Under the pieces are notes generated by a model, which saw only the letters and a program-made list of their open reading frames with translations, searched no databases and had not been told where the DNA came from. Positions 16,560-25,598 of a DNA stretch of 64,000 bases are shown one piece after another. The stretch's first letter is position 1, and each line of letters starts with the position of its first letter. Location of the stretch: positions 31,356 to 95,355 of the forward strand of contig JACKPD010000009.1 in the NCBI GenBank assembly GCA_024233785.1, given 5' to 3'. The position numbers were made by a program, and so were the translations under genes. The DNA is from Spirochaetales bacterium (lineage in GTDB: Bacteria > Spirochaetota > Spirochaetia > CADAEX01).

Positions 16560-18058
16560 CTGATATCCCCGCCTGAAGCAAGAGGCCGTGCGCTTGTCTC
16601 GGCAGAAAAACGCCCCCCCTCTTTTATGATGGCTGATCCGAAACTGGAAGCAGTATTATAATAGGAAACTACAGAAAAATAGTAGATCCTTCCGTTTTCA
16701 AGATTACTTATTACAATTTCATTTTCTTTTCCCGCGTCTATGGGAGATGAGAGTCCGCCGCCTGAAGAGCCGAAATATTTTCCCGGCCTTTCCCCGAAAT
16801 ATACATAATATCCGTCAAGGTCAGGATCTGCAATCTCATTCCATTTAACCCTTACCTTTCCATTACCGGCTTCCGCCCTTACTGTCTGCGGCGGCGGCGG
16901 CGGAGTTTTCTGGTCATATCTTATCTTTATCCAGGAGACGGATGGAGAAGAATTCATTTCTCCGTCAGAATACAATTCAGCCTTGATTCTTAAAAACCTC
17001 CCCCCTTCAGCATTTATAAAACCGGGAGTGAATTTTTTCCATTCAGGCGAATTTTCTGGAGGTATTTGTTTAAAATCATCAAGAAAGTAATAATACTGTA
17101 TATCAGTACCGCCGGGCACTAACGCCCGTGCTTCTATATTGAAGACAGAAGATTTGCTGTGACCGATATCAAGCGGCCTGGAAATATAAACACCTGAATA
17201 GTCCCTGAATCTGGAAAGCCTGTAGTCATCAACCCATGCAAGTTTCAGCCGTAGTTCATCAATAAGACCGGTAAAGTTATCACCGATAATTATCCGCCCT
17301 TTCTCACCCGAATAAAAGGGATAGTATTCTCCGGTCTCCCTTTCAGCCTTGTTGGCATAAACAGAAGCATCAGGTATTCCGTCTACAAGATATTCCATCA
17401 GCCCGGTTAAAGAGCTGTAGCGCAGCAGATGATGCGACCATTTACCGGGGACAAGTCTTCTGCTTCCGGAGAGCATCAGTTCAAACTGACTGCTGTCTGC
17501 CGGCAGAAAAAAGTTTCTGATATTCCAGATGACTTTTCTGTCCTGAAAATAACATTTAAAAAACTGGGGAATCAGATTGCCGCCCCTGTTTGTGTAGCTG
17601 TCAAAGAAGAAGATTGTCTCACTGTCTGTAAAATTCTGTCCGTAAATCCAGAATTCAATGGAAAAATCACCTGAGTATACCTTACCCGGGAAAATAGATC
17701 TTGCTTCACGCCTGTCAAGGACAACCGCTTCCCTTTCCCCGTTGAAAAGCCCGGCGCCTGAGCCGTATTTCTTCCTTCCTGTCGAAATTGAGGCTTTATT
17801 TTCTGTAACATTAAAATTCCCTGCCGAATCGGTCAGGGTGCCTTCATTAAAATGAACCAGCAGTTCGGTCAGGCTGTCAGGACTGTACTCACCCCCTCTT
17901 ATTACAAGAGCGTTCTCCCCTGCCTGATTTTTATTGAGTTCAATGTTTTCAATTCTTTCTGCCTTCCAGTCTTCCCCTCCGAGAAGAAGTTCCCTTTCAA
18001 CAGGGAAAAGGGAAACAGCCGGCAGTAGAAATAAAAGCAGTATTTTTTTCACTGGCAA
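16556..18058 (-). CDS. Exported LamG plus fibronectin-III protein
   Basis: About 500 residues with a signal peptide (VKKILLLFLLPAVSLF). Residues 60-270 form a LamG/concanavalin-type domain: LLVHFNEGTLTDSAGN, then FSIEFWIYGQ, WSHHLLRYSS, LVDGIPD and GLIDELRL, the classic motif run of LamG-like jelly rolls. Residues about 385-480 form a fibronectin type III module (PPPPQTVRAEAGNGKVRVKW, then DLDGYYVYFGE). It probably lies on the surface or in the periplasm and binds glycans or protein. Either TTG 18058 or GTG 18052 could be the start. It is the first gene of the LamG-TPR-HDOD-MBL operon and is divergent from uvrC. Confidence 0.82.
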   Translation of the reverse strand: MPVKKILLLFLLPAVSLFPVERELLLGGEDWKAERIENIELNKNQAGENALVIRGGEYSPDSLTELLVHFNEGTLTDSAGNFNVTENKASISTGRKKYGSGAGLFNGEREAVVLDRREARSIFPGKVYSGDFSIEFWIYGQNFTDSETIFFFDSYTNRGGNLIPQFFKCYFQDRKVIWNIRNFFLPADSSQFELMLSGSRRLVPGKWSHHLLRYSSLTGLMEYLVDGIPDASVYANKAERETGEYYPFYSGEKGRIIIGDNFTGLIDELRLKLAWVDDYRLSRFRDYSGVYISRPLDIGHSKSSVFNIEARALVPGGTDIQYYYFLDDFKQIPPENSPEWKKFTPGFINAEGGRFLRIKAELYSDGEMNSSPSVSWIKIRYDQKTPPPPPQTVRAEAGNGKVRVKWNEIADPDLDGYYVYFGERPGKYFGSSGGGLSSPIDAGKENEIVISNLENGRIYYFSVVSYYNTASSFGSAIIKEGGRFSAETSARPLASGGDIR

Positions 18059-18177
18059 AATTCTCTTTAGTTCTGTAATTTATATAAGGGAGCCTGTAAC
18101 ATCCTGTACAGAAAATTCCCGGGCAATGCCTGAGAGTGCGTTTCCCTTAATAGACCTTATAAAAATTATCGGAATAA

Positions 18178-20010
18178 ATGGAAAATTTAAAAGCAAATAG
18201 AGCTAAACTTGAAGAAACTGTAAAAGAACTGCCAGAAAATCCCGGTGTATATATGATGAAAAACAGTAAAAATGACATCATATATGTCGGAAAAGCCAAA
18301 AATTTAAAATCAAGGGTTAAATCCTACTTTTCAGCATCTGCGGAAAAAGAGCTTAAGACTTCCCATCTTGTCAAAAAAATACATTCCATAGAGATAATAA
18401 CAACCGGGACAGAGTATGAAGCTTTGATTCTTGAGAATAATCTTATTAAAAAATGGAAACCCAGGTATAACATAAGCCTCAAAGACAATAAAACATTTCC
18501 TGTAATAAGGGTCACAAATGAGGATTTTCCAAGGGTATTCAGAACCAGAAGAATAATAGAAGACGGGTCTCTCTATTTCGGCCCTTATCCGGACGTAAAA
18601 AGCATTGACACATATCTTGAGCTGATAAAAAAAAGATTTAAAATCAGAAAGTGCAGGGAAATACCGCTTAAAAAAAGGAAATCCCCATGCCTTTATTATC
18701 ACATAGGACAGTGCAATGCCCCCTGTACAGGAGCTGCTGATAAAAAAGAGTATAATTCCGAAATTAAAACTATAACAAAAATTCTTACAGGGAAAACCTC
18801 GGCACTGATAAAAGAGTTTGAAAAAGAGATGAAAAAAGCATCAATCGCGCTTGATTATGAAAAAGCGGCCAGGTTCAGAGACCTTATCACTTCAATAAGA
18901 ATTATTACTGACGAGCAGAAAGTACAGGATTTCAGCAGCGGGAAAAAAGATTATATCTCTCTTTTAAGCAGCGGCGAGTACAGTGCCGCAGTTGTGCTTC
19001 AGGTAAGGGATGGAAAACTGTCAGGAAAATCAGTATTCACATTTACAAGCTATTCAGATTCCACAGAAGACATGACCCGGTTCATCATACAGTATTATAC
19101 GGATTATTTCAGGGAAACAGAGGCCGCGGCCCTTGTCCCGGAGAGGATAGTATTGAACATACTTCCGGAAACTGATCTTGTTGAAAGGTTTTTTCTCGAA
19201 AAAATATCAGCTCCTTTCAATCCGGCACTTCCCTCTGATGACAGGGAAGCTTCAATAATGAAAATGGCTGAAGAGAACTGCAGACTTGAACTTATGAACA
19301 GGGAAAAACAGGCTTCAACAGCAGAAGCTCTTAAGGAACTTAAAAACAGACTATCTCTTGACAGGGTTCCGGTACGGATTGAAGGGTTTGACATTGCCCA
19401 CCTTGCTGGAAAACATACTGCTGCATCAATGGTCTCGTTCCACAACGGTAAGCCTGACAAGGCAGAATACAGAATATTCAGTATTAAAAGCCTTCCCGAA
19501 TTCGGAATTGATGATTATGCTTCCATCAGGGAAGCGGTCGCAAGGCGCTATACCAGGCTGAAAAACGAATCTCTTCCACTTCCCGACCTTGTCCTTATAG
19601 ACGGGGGAAAAGGCCAGCTGAACGCTGCTCTTGGAATATTTGAAGCCCTGGGGATAAATAATATTAATGTCGCATCCCTTGCAAAACAGGAAGAACTGTT
19701 ATTTGTCCCGGGAATGGATAAAGCCGTAAAACTTGAGGAAGGCTCTCCTGCCCTGAGAATAGTACAGCATGTAAGGGACGAGGCACACCGTTTCGCAACA
19801 ACTTTCAATAAAAACAAGAGAAGAAAAGAGGTTTCATTCTCGCTGCTTGAAGAAATTCCAGGGATAGGCGCGGAAAGGAGCAAAAAGCTTATCAGCGAGT
19901 TCGGCAGTGTTGAAAATATAAGAAATGCAGATATCTACTCAATATCCCGCAGGGCAGGTATCCCCCTTAAAGCAGCCGAGGCGGTAATAGAATACCTTAA
20001 GGGAATCTGA
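18178..20010 (+). CDS. uvrC: UvrABC excinuclease subunit C
   Basis: 610 residues, the usual length. The N-terminal GIY-YIG nuclease has GVYMMKNSKNDIIYVGKAKNLKSR-like residues (GVYMMK at 22, IYVGKAKNLKSR at 37-48), which makes the 3' incision. The cysteines of SPCLYYHIGQCNAPC are present, as is a UVR motif near 205-235. The C-terminal endonuclease half has IEGFDIAHLAG and PDLVLIDGGKGQLNAA, followed by helix-hairpin-helix DNA-binding repeats (EIPGIGAERSKKLI). It acts with UvrA and UvrB in nucleotide excision repair. GGA lies close to the ATG. The 3' end overlaps convergent holA by 14 bases. Confidence 0.97.
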   Translation: MENLKANRAKLEETVKELPENPGVYMMKNSKNDIIYVGKAKNLKSRVKSYFSASAEKELKTSHLVKKIHSIEIITTGTEYEALILENNLIKKWKPRYNISLKDNKTFPVIRVTNEDFPRVFRTRRIIEDGSLYFGPYPDVKSIDTYLELIKKRFKIRKCREIPLKKRKSPCLYYHIGQCNAPCTGAADKKEYNSEIKTITKILTGKTSALIKEFEKEMKKASIALDYEKAARFRDLITSIRIITDEQKVQDFSSGKKDYISLLSSGEYSAAVVLQVRDGKLSGKSVFTFTSYSDSTEDMTRFIIQYYTDYFRETEAAALVPERIVLNILPETDLVERFFLEKISAPFNPALPSDDREASIMKMAEENCRLELMNREKQASTAEALKELKNRLSLDRVPVRIEGFDIAHLAGKHTAASMVSFHNGKPDKAEYRIFSIKSLPEFGIDDYASIREAVARRYTRLKNESLPLPDLVLIDGGKGQLNAALGIFEALGINNINVASLAKQEELLFVPGMDKAVKLEEGSPALRIVQHVRDEAHRFATTFNKNKRRKEVSFSLLEEIPGIGAERSKKLISEFGSVENIRNADIYSISRRAGIPLKAAEAVIEYLKGI

Positions 20011-21016
20011 AATGAGAAGTATGAGAGCTTTTCGCGTCGATATTTCTTCCCTTGCAGATAATAACTGAATAGAGAAAAACAGGAAACATAACGTGCTGTA
20101 TCTCGACTCTGGTTGATCGGAATAAAAAATCATAATACGATATAAGCACTATAATATTCTCAAGATCAGAGACAGAATAATTGGAAGATGCATCAGAATA
20201 AACAGCCTGCCTTTTTTTACCTCTTATATTCATCATTAGACATGCATCAGAGAATGATTTCTTCTTATCAAGCAGTTTTAAAAAATTATAGAGATTTCTG
20301 AACTGCCATAATAGCCCGCCCAGGATCCTCACAGGGCTGCCGTCAGATGAAAGGATTACAGTCTGCGATGCCTCAACAGATTTTTTAAAATCCCCTGATG
20401 CAATATAGTCGAAAAGGGTAAATACATTTTCCTCTTTCCTGTTATGAAAAAAATCAGCAATTCTCTCTTCAGTAATTACTTCATCAGCATTAAAATATAT
20501 GGCCAGGTTGGAGCATTCCTTTTTCAGCGTTTCACTGTCTCCCTCAAGCATATCAATCAGAAAATCAACTGCGCTGTTTTCAATCGTAAGCTTTTCCTTA
20601 TGGAAAAACTGGATTACCCACCCCTTTTTTTTGCTGTCAAACATCTCCCAGAATGTTTTCCTGCATGATGATGGAATATTTTTTTCAATTAAGGGATCAG
20701 CTTTCATTTCCTCTGTCTGCAGAATCAGAAAAGCATCTTCTGAAGGTTTTTTCAGATAATCAGCTATAAGGGATGCGTCTTTTTTTTTGAGGTCGTGGCA
20801 GTTTTTGATAAGAACAATCTTTGCAGGAGCAAACAGCGATATATTTCTGAGCAGCGCAATAATATCAGATGCATCCTTATCATAGGGGTAGAAGCTGTAT
20901 TCATCCGGGGGAGCGCCGTAAATTGCCGTGATATTGTTCTTTATTGATGCGGCAAAATCGTTTTTCTCTCCGGTTTCAGGTCCGAGAAGAAGCCAGGCAG
21001 GTGCAGGGTTAGTCAT
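19997..21016 (-). CDS. holA: DNA polymerase III delta subunit
   Basis: 339 residues. It has the HolA layout: an N-terminal AAA-like domain opening LLLGPETGEKNDFAASI, then LFAPAKIVLIKNCHDLKKKD, FLILQTEEM, the segment GWVIQFFHKEKLTIENSAVDFLID (split in the protein by no gap), and a C-terminal clamp-loader collar with LGGLLWQFRNLY. The delta subunit opens the beta clamp in the clamp loader with DnaX, which is also encoded in this window. It overlaps lexA by eight bases, so it is the last gene of the lexA-end operon. Sequence conservation in HolA is low, so the identification rests on the motif order. Confidence 0.9.
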   Translation of the reverse strand: MTNPAPAWLLLGPETGEKNDFAASIKNNITAIYGAPPDEYSFYPYDKDASDIIALLRNISLFAPAKIVLIKNCHDLKKKDASLIADYLKKPSEDAFLILQTEEMKADPLIEKNIPSSCRKTFWEMFDSKKKGWVIQFFHKEKLTIENSAVDFLIDMLEGDSETLKKECSNLAIYFNADEVITEERIADFFHNRKEENVFTLFDYIASGDFKKSVEASQTVILSSDGSPVRILGGLLWQFRNLYNFLKLLDKKKSFSDACLMMNIRGKKRQAVYSDASSNYSVSDLENIIVLISYYDFLFRSTRVEIQHVMFPVFLYSVIICKGRNIDAKSSHTSHFRFP

Positions 21017-21611
21017 AATTTCTCACCAGGCAAACAAGTTTTCCAAGTATCCTGACATTCTGTGTATAAATAGGCGGGTATACAGGGTTCTCCGCCTTGA
21101 GTTTTATCCTGTTTGTTTCCCTGTAAAACCGTTTAAGGGTAACTGCTTCATCATTCAGAAGGGCGACAACAATGTTCCCGTTCTCCGCTGTCACCTGATG
21201 CACGATCAGAGCTGTATCTCCCTCAAGGATTCCCGCATCCTTCATACTGTCCCCTTTTACTTTAAGGGCGAAATGCTGCCCTTTTTTGAGATACCGGACA
21301 GGGACAGGGATATAGCCGTCAAGATTTTCCTCGGAAAGGAGCGGGACTCCTGCCGCGACATTACCCAGAAGAGGGACATTTATTACTTCATCAACATCAA
21401 AATTCTCCGCAACTTCTATGGCACGCGAACGGCGGAGATTGCATTTTATACTTTCTTTTTTTTCAAGCGCTTTAAGGTGGTCGTATGCCCCTTTAACAGA
21501 AATACTGAAGAATTCAGCTATTTCCCTGATTGTCGGCGGATAAGAATTTTTATTCCTGTAATCTTTGATAAAATCAAGTACTTCTGCCTGCCTCTTTGTA
21601 AGAGTTTTCAT
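21009..21611 (-). CDS. lexA: LexA repressor
   Basis: 200 residues, normal length. The N-terminal winged helix has TKRQAEVLDFIKDY and SYPPTIREIAEFF, the family's DNA-recognition region. The self-cleavage site is Ala-Gly in NVAAGVPLL, the catalytic serine is in KGDSMKDAG, and the lysine is in EAVTLKRFY. It represses SOS genes until RecA filaments trigger autocleavage. Its ATG overlaps the stop of ntrX (ATGA), so it is at least partly cotranscribed with the two-component genes, which is an unusual place for lexA. I find no clear LexA box directly upstream, as the gene lies inside the operon. Confidence 0.97.
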   Translation of the reverse strand: MKTLTKRQAEVLDFIKDYRNKNSYPPTIREIAEFFSISVKGAYDHLKALEKKESIKCNLRRSRAIEVAENFDVDEVINVPLLGNVAAGVPLLSEENLDGYIPVPVRYLKKGQHFALKVKGDSMKDAGILEGDTALIVHQVTAENGNIVVALLNDEAVTLKRFYRETNRIKLKAENPVYPPIYTQNVRILGKLVCLVRNYD

Positions 21612-22981
21612 TTCAAATTTATTCCCAGTTTTTTTAATTTCTGATGAAGGTTCCCCGGGTACATACCCAGTTCCTGCGCTGTCCTGGTTATATTATAACT
21701 GTTTTTCTCCAGTTTATTAACAAGAAATTTTCTTTCAAACAGTTCTTTGGCATCATTAAGGTTCAATTCAGCATCAATTCCGCCGATGTGAGCCTCTGCT
21801 GCGGTTTTTTCATTTGAAGGAACAACATGGTCAGGTTCTCCAAGATAAAAAGCTGTTGTTTCTGCTGAAACAACAATTTCATCAGTCATCACTGATATCC
21901 TCTGTATAAAATTCTTGAGTTCCCTTATGTTTCCGGGCCACCGGTACTCCCTCATAAGAGCAATTCCCTCAGGAGAGATTGACTTTTCATTCTTATTGTA
22001 TTTTTTCAGAAAATATTCAACCAGGTCGGATATATCGGATTTCCTTTCCCTTAAGGGAGGAAGATTAATAGGAATTACATTAAGCCTGAAATAAAGGTCC
22101 TCCCTGAATCTTCCGGTCCTGACTTCGTTAAATATATCGCGGTTGGTTGCGGCAAGTATCCTGACATTGACCTGTGTGCTTTTTTCGCTTCCAACTCTCT
22201 CAAACCTCATCTCCTGGATTGCCCTTAAAACCTTTGCCTGGGCATTTAAGGACATGTCCGCAACCTCGTCAAGGAAGAGAGTTCCCCTGTCCGCAATTTC
22301 AAATTTCCCGCGCCGCCCTGCGACTGCTCCTGTAAAAGAGCCTTTTTCATGCCCGAAAAGTTCGCTTTCAATCAGTGTATCAGGAATTGAGGCGCAGTTT
22401 ACTTCAACAAACGGAAAGTCCTTTCTACTGCTCCTTCTGTGTATTTCCCTTGCAACCAGTTCTTTTCCTGTCCCGTTTTCGCCAAGTATCATTACACTGA
22501 CGTCAGACGCAGAAACCTGCTCAATGATTTTCCATATTTTATCCATTTCAGGGCCTGAACCAGTCATCCGGTCCTCAATAAACAGGGACTCTTTGAGCTC
22601 CCTGTTTTCCTTCCTGAGTTTCTCAAGCGCCAGCGCGTTTTTTACTACTGTTACAACCTTGTCCAGGGAAAGCGGTTTTTCAAGAAAATCAAACGCCCCT
22701 TTTTTAACAGCCTTTACAGCCATATCGATGTTTCCATGCCCCGATATAACCACAACTTCAAGATCAGTCCTGCTTGTTTTAAGCTTGTCAAGGACTTCCA
22801 TTCCTCCCATTCCGGGGAGCCAGACGTCCAGTATTACAAGATCATAATTTCCATCTTCCGCCTTTGACAGACCCTCGAGTCCGTCTTTTGCGCTGTCAAC
22901 CGTATAGCCTTCATCCTCAAGAATACCTGAAAGAACTTCCCTGATATTTTCTTCATCATCTACTATGAGTATTTTATTCAT
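21608..22981 (-). CDS. ntrX: Sigma-54-dependent response regulator, NtrX type
   Basis: 457 residues. The receiver domain (1-120) has the phospho-aspartate in LVILDVWLPGMGG and T/S, K partners (EKPLSL). The AAA+ domain has Walker A GENGTGKELVA, the sigma-54 contact loop GSFTGA, Walker B LFLDEVADM and an R-finger region. The C-terminal Fis-type helix-turn-helix has ITRTAQELGMYPGNLHQKLKKL. It activates sigma-54 promoters after phosphorylation by the adjacent kinase. ATG 22981 with GGG seven bases upstream is preferred over an upstream in-frame start that would lie deeper in ntrY. The overlap with ntrY is eight bases. The sigma-54 gene itself lies in the same gene series. Confidence 0.93.
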   Translation of the reverse strand: MNKILIVDDEENIREVLSGILEDEGYTVDSAKDGLEGLSKAEDGNYDLVILDVWLPGMGGMEVLDKLKTSRTDLEVVVISGHGNIDMAVKAVKKGAFDFLEKPLSLDKVVTVVKNALALEKLRKENRELKESLFIEDRMTGSGPEMDKIWKIIEQVSASDVSVMILGENGTGKELVAREIHRRSSRKDFPFVEVNCASIPDTLIESELFGHEKGSFTGAVAGRRGKFEIADRGTLFLDEVADMSLNAQAKVLRAIQEMRFERVGSEKSTQVNVRILAATNRDIFNEVRTGRFREDLYFRLNVIPINLPPLRERKSDISDLVEYFLKKYNKNEKSISPEGIALMREYRWPGNIRELKNFIQRISVMTDEIVVSAETTAFYLGEPDHVVPSNEKTAAEAHIGGIDAELNLNDAKELFERKFLVNKLEKNSYNITRTAQELGMYPGNLHQKLKKLGINLK

Positions 22982-24743
22982 TTTCTGTCCCGAAAGGGAG
23001 ATCAATAAAAAATGTAGATCCTACCCCTTTTTCTGTTTCAAACCATATAGATCCATTATGGTCAAAAATAATTCTTTCAACAATAGCAAGACCTAGTCCT
23101 GTTCCGTTTTCCCTGGTTGTAAAATACGGTGCAAAAACCTGGTCAACTATTTCTCCATCCATACCCTTTCCCGAGTCCGCTATCTGGATTCTGTAGAATT
23201 TTCTGTTTTCCTTCTCAATGCTGTCAGTCCTTATTGAAACTGTCCCGATGCCGTCCATCGCTTCAATGGCATTTGTGAAAAGATTTATAAGCACCTGCTT
23301 GATTTTTTCCCTGTCAACATAAATCTGGACCCCGGTATCAACGCTTTGGAGATTAAAATCAATCCCCGGCGCTGAAGATGAGAAGATATCGCAGGCTTCC
23401 CTTATAATCTCTGCCGGATCGGAGGGAGTAAGCATGACAGGAGGCATCCTTGCAAAATCACTGAATTCTGCAAGCAGCCGGCTGAGTCTCTCTACCTCTG
23501 TTACAATTACCCGTACCGAGGAATTCAGTATCTTACTGAAATTGGGATCTTCCGCATTATATCTTTTCAGCGTTCTTTCGGCAGACAGCTTTATTGGAGT
23601 CAGGGGGTTCTTGATTTCGTGGGCCATTCTCCTTGCAATCTCTTTCCACGCATTAATTTTATCTGCCTGCATGTTCTTTTTTCTTGATATTTCAAGTTCT
23701 TTTATCATCTGGTTAAAAGACCTTACCAGAACAGAAATATTATCCCCGGGTCTTGCAAGGAGCCTGAAGGAAAAATCCCCTTCAGCGACTCTTCTTGTCG
23801 CCTCTTCAAGCTGAACAATAGGATGAAGTATTTCTTCAGACAGACGGAAACTGATCATTATTGAAAGAAGAAATATCGGCAGGCTGAAGAACATGAGTAC
23901 TGCAATAATTATCAGCCTGAATACAGTCTGATAATTTTCAAGCTGAACAAGAATATCATAGGAGGAGGTGAGTTTTTCCGCTTTTGAGTCAAACCCGGAC
24001 GGGAGAAAAGAACTCAGGATAAGGGTATATGACCCGCCGCTTCCCCTGAAACTGCCCTGAACACGCAGTATACTTATATCATCTGCAGTTTCCCTTGTAA
24101 GAAGCCCTTTAACGCCGGGAGAAACTCCATCATCCGGCAGCTTCCCTTTCTCCCTGCCTGTAAAGAAGACAGTCTCATTTCCCCTTATCAGCTGCATGCT
24201 GTCGAGAAAAGGGTAGCTTTCCTTATAAAGTTCCCATCCCCTCTGAGGATCTGATGGAATAATCCTGGCCGCATAGCTGAAAAATGGGGAATCGATAACA
24301 GCTTCAAGGGACGCGGTACGTTCCCTGTAATATTCAAGAGCAATGTCAAGCCCGCCTTTAACAGAGCCTGAGTGGTCTCTTGTCAGCCATGAACTCATAA
24401 CTGTATCAATGAAGTTTATTGAAAGAACAGCCTGGGGAACAGCAGAGACAAAAGCGACAAAAGTAAAAAAAAGAATAAGTTTGATCTTGAAAGTAACGCC
24501 CGGCTTTTTTTTCCTGTTGTCGCGGATAATCCTTGCAATATTTATCGCAATATTTCCTATCAGAAAAAAGGGAAGTACTGCAGCAAAGGGAAGAATAACA
24601 AGTCTTGACGGTATATCATCGGTTGAAAGATCATTCATTATCTGTCCGGAAAGGAACAGTATCAGAAATATTATAAAAACATAAATAAAAAGAATGCTTA
24701 AGAGGCCTGCCCTTGATGTAATTAGAGGTTGTGGCCCTTTCAT
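22974..24743 (-). CDS. ntrY: Membrane sensor histidine kinase, NtrY type
   Basis: 589 residues. Three N-terminal membrane helices (about 15-35, 45-70, 85-110) precede a periplasmic region of about 150 residues, then another helix (VFRLIIIAVLMFFSLPIF) and a HAMP linker (EEATRRVAEGDFSFRL). The HisKA box is RRMAHEIKNPLTPIKLSAER, with the phosphorylated His in AHEIKNP. The ATPase domain has the N box LINLFTNAIEAM, the G1 box DSGKGM and GTGLGLAIVERI. This layout matches NtrY, which with NtrX senses nitrogen or redox signals in other bacteria; the signal here is unknown. Its ATG overlaps the stop of the preceding gene by one base (TAATG). Confidence 0.92.
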   Translation of the reverse strand: MKGPQPLITSRAGLLSILFIYVFIIFLILFLSGQIMNDLSTDDIPSRLVILPFAAVLPFFLIGNIAINIARIIRDNRKKKPGVTFKIKLILFFTFVAFVSAVPQAVLSINFIDTVMSSWLTRDHSGSVKGGLDIALEYYRERTASLEAVIDSPFFSYAARIIPSDPQRGWELYKESYPFLDSMQLIRGNETVFFTGREKGKLPDDGVSPGVKGLLTRETADDISILRVQGSFRGSGGSYTLILSSFLPSGFDSKAEKLTSSYDILVQLENYQTVFRLIIIAVLMFFSLPIFLLSIMISFRLSEEILHPIVQLEEATRRVAEGDFSFRLLARPGDNISVLVRSFNQMIKELEISRKKNMQADKINAWKEIARRMAHEIKNPLTPIKLSAERTLKRYNAEDPNFSKILNSSVRVIVTEVERLSRLLAEFSDFARMPPVMLTPSDPAEIIREACDIFSSSAPGIDFNLQSVDTGVQIYVDREKIKQVLINLFTNAIEAMDGIGTVSIRTDSIEKENRKFYRIQIADSGKGMDGEIVDQVFAPYFTTRENGTGLGLAIVERIIFDHNGSIWFETEKGVGSTFFIDLPFGTENE

Positions 24744-25297
24744 TATTTAATCCTGAAGCTGCCGGCACTGATCCAGTCGGTTTTTTCTATAATACCCGGG
24801 ATAACATGCGAAAGCAGATTAAGCGGTGGCATGAGTTTTATTATTTTCATCTCGATTTTCCCGGCAGCATAATATTCGCCCTTGCCGGCCTTTTTCATGT
24901 CAATAACAACATCATCCATTGAAAAAAAGGTTTTGAAAAAAGAGTCCTTATCTTTTATTATCTTTTTTTTCCCGGCTGAGTCAGTTATATGAAAAATATC
25001 TCCGAAAGGATCCCTGGTTGCAACATATGATACGGTTATTTCCTTGACAAGCCTGTCTCCAAAAAGACCGATGAATTTTGATTTATTTTCGTAGACCCTG
25101 ATCCTGTACTCTATCTCTGTCCTGTGGCCGATCTCCATTGAATTAATAATATTCCCTGTCTTGAAAGGTTCTGTTTTGATTGAGCAGACAAGGGAATTAC
25201 CGCTGTCCAGAAAACAGGAGACTTCAGCTGTTTCTCCCCAAACCTGTGAGAGGAGGAAAAACACCAATAAAAAAAGGAAAAGACTATTCTTCTTCAA
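24743..25297 (-). CDS. DUF4390-like exported protein
   Basis: About 184 residues from a TTG at 25297 with GAG seven bases upstream. That start gives a textbook signal peptide (KKNSLFLFLLVFFLLSQVWG). An ATG at 25327 would add ten residues and deepen the overlap with the HPr gene to 44 bases. The mature part is beta-rich, with IEYRIRVYENKSKF, VSYVATRDPFGD and a late LKMPPLNLLSHVIPG-like segment, matching the DUF4390 family that is often encoded next to ntrY. Its partnership with NtrY is inferred from adjacency here. It is probably periplasmic and may tune the sensor. Confidence 0.75.
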   Translation of the reverse strand: MKKNSLFLFLLVFFLLSQVWGETAEVSCFLDSGNSLVCSIKTEPFKTGNIINSMEIGHRTEIEYRIRVYENKSKFIGLFGDRLVKEITVSYVATRDPFGDIFHITDSAGKKKIIKDKDSFFKTFFSMDDVVIDMKKAGKGEYYAAGKIEMKIIKLMPPLNLLSHVIPGIIEKTDWISAGSFRIK

Positions 25298-25550
25298 ATT
25301 TATTCTCGAATAAATTGAAAAGCGCATCGACCGCCGACTGTTCATCTTCACCATCCGCTACCAAAATCAGTTCTGTTTTAAATGCTGCAGCAAGTGTAAT
25401 AATACCCATAATTGATTTTGCGTTTATTTCGTCATTATCTTTTTTTATTCTTATTTCGCAATTAAATTTATTTGCGGTCTTTACAATATTGGCTGCAGGC
25501 CTGGCGTGTATCCCCGCCCGGTTTTTTACAGTGACAGCTTTCTCAATCAT
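25284..25550 (-). CDS. ptsH: HPr phosphocarrier protein
   Basis: 88 residues. The active histidine lies in KNRAGIHARPAANIV (the His-15 site), and the regulatory serine is in NAKSIMGIITLA (the Ser-46 site). ATG 25550 has GGAGAT eight to eleven bases upstream and is preferred over a TTG at 25559 that lies almost on the ribosome site. HPr shuttles phosphate in the sugar phosphotransferase system and is the target of HPr kinase, encoded 48 bases upstream. No enzyme I or enzyme II gene occurs in the window, so a regulatory rather than transport role is likely. It overlaps the DUF4390-like gene. Confidence 0.93.
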   Translation of the reverse strand: MIEKAVTVKNRAGIHARPAANIVKTANKFNCEIRIKKDNDEINAKSIMGIITLAAAFKTELILVADGEDEQSAVDALFNLFENKFEEE

Positions 25551-25598
25551 CCGGTTCAATCTCCATATTTTAGCTTTAACTTGTGTAAATCTGGAAAA

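Noticed and set aside
18094..18111. CTGT-N10-ACAG near uvrC as a LexA (SOS) box
   Set aside because: The LexA box of E. coli type has eight bases between CTGT and ACAG; this has ten and lacks the AT-rich core. No matching box was found near lexA either.
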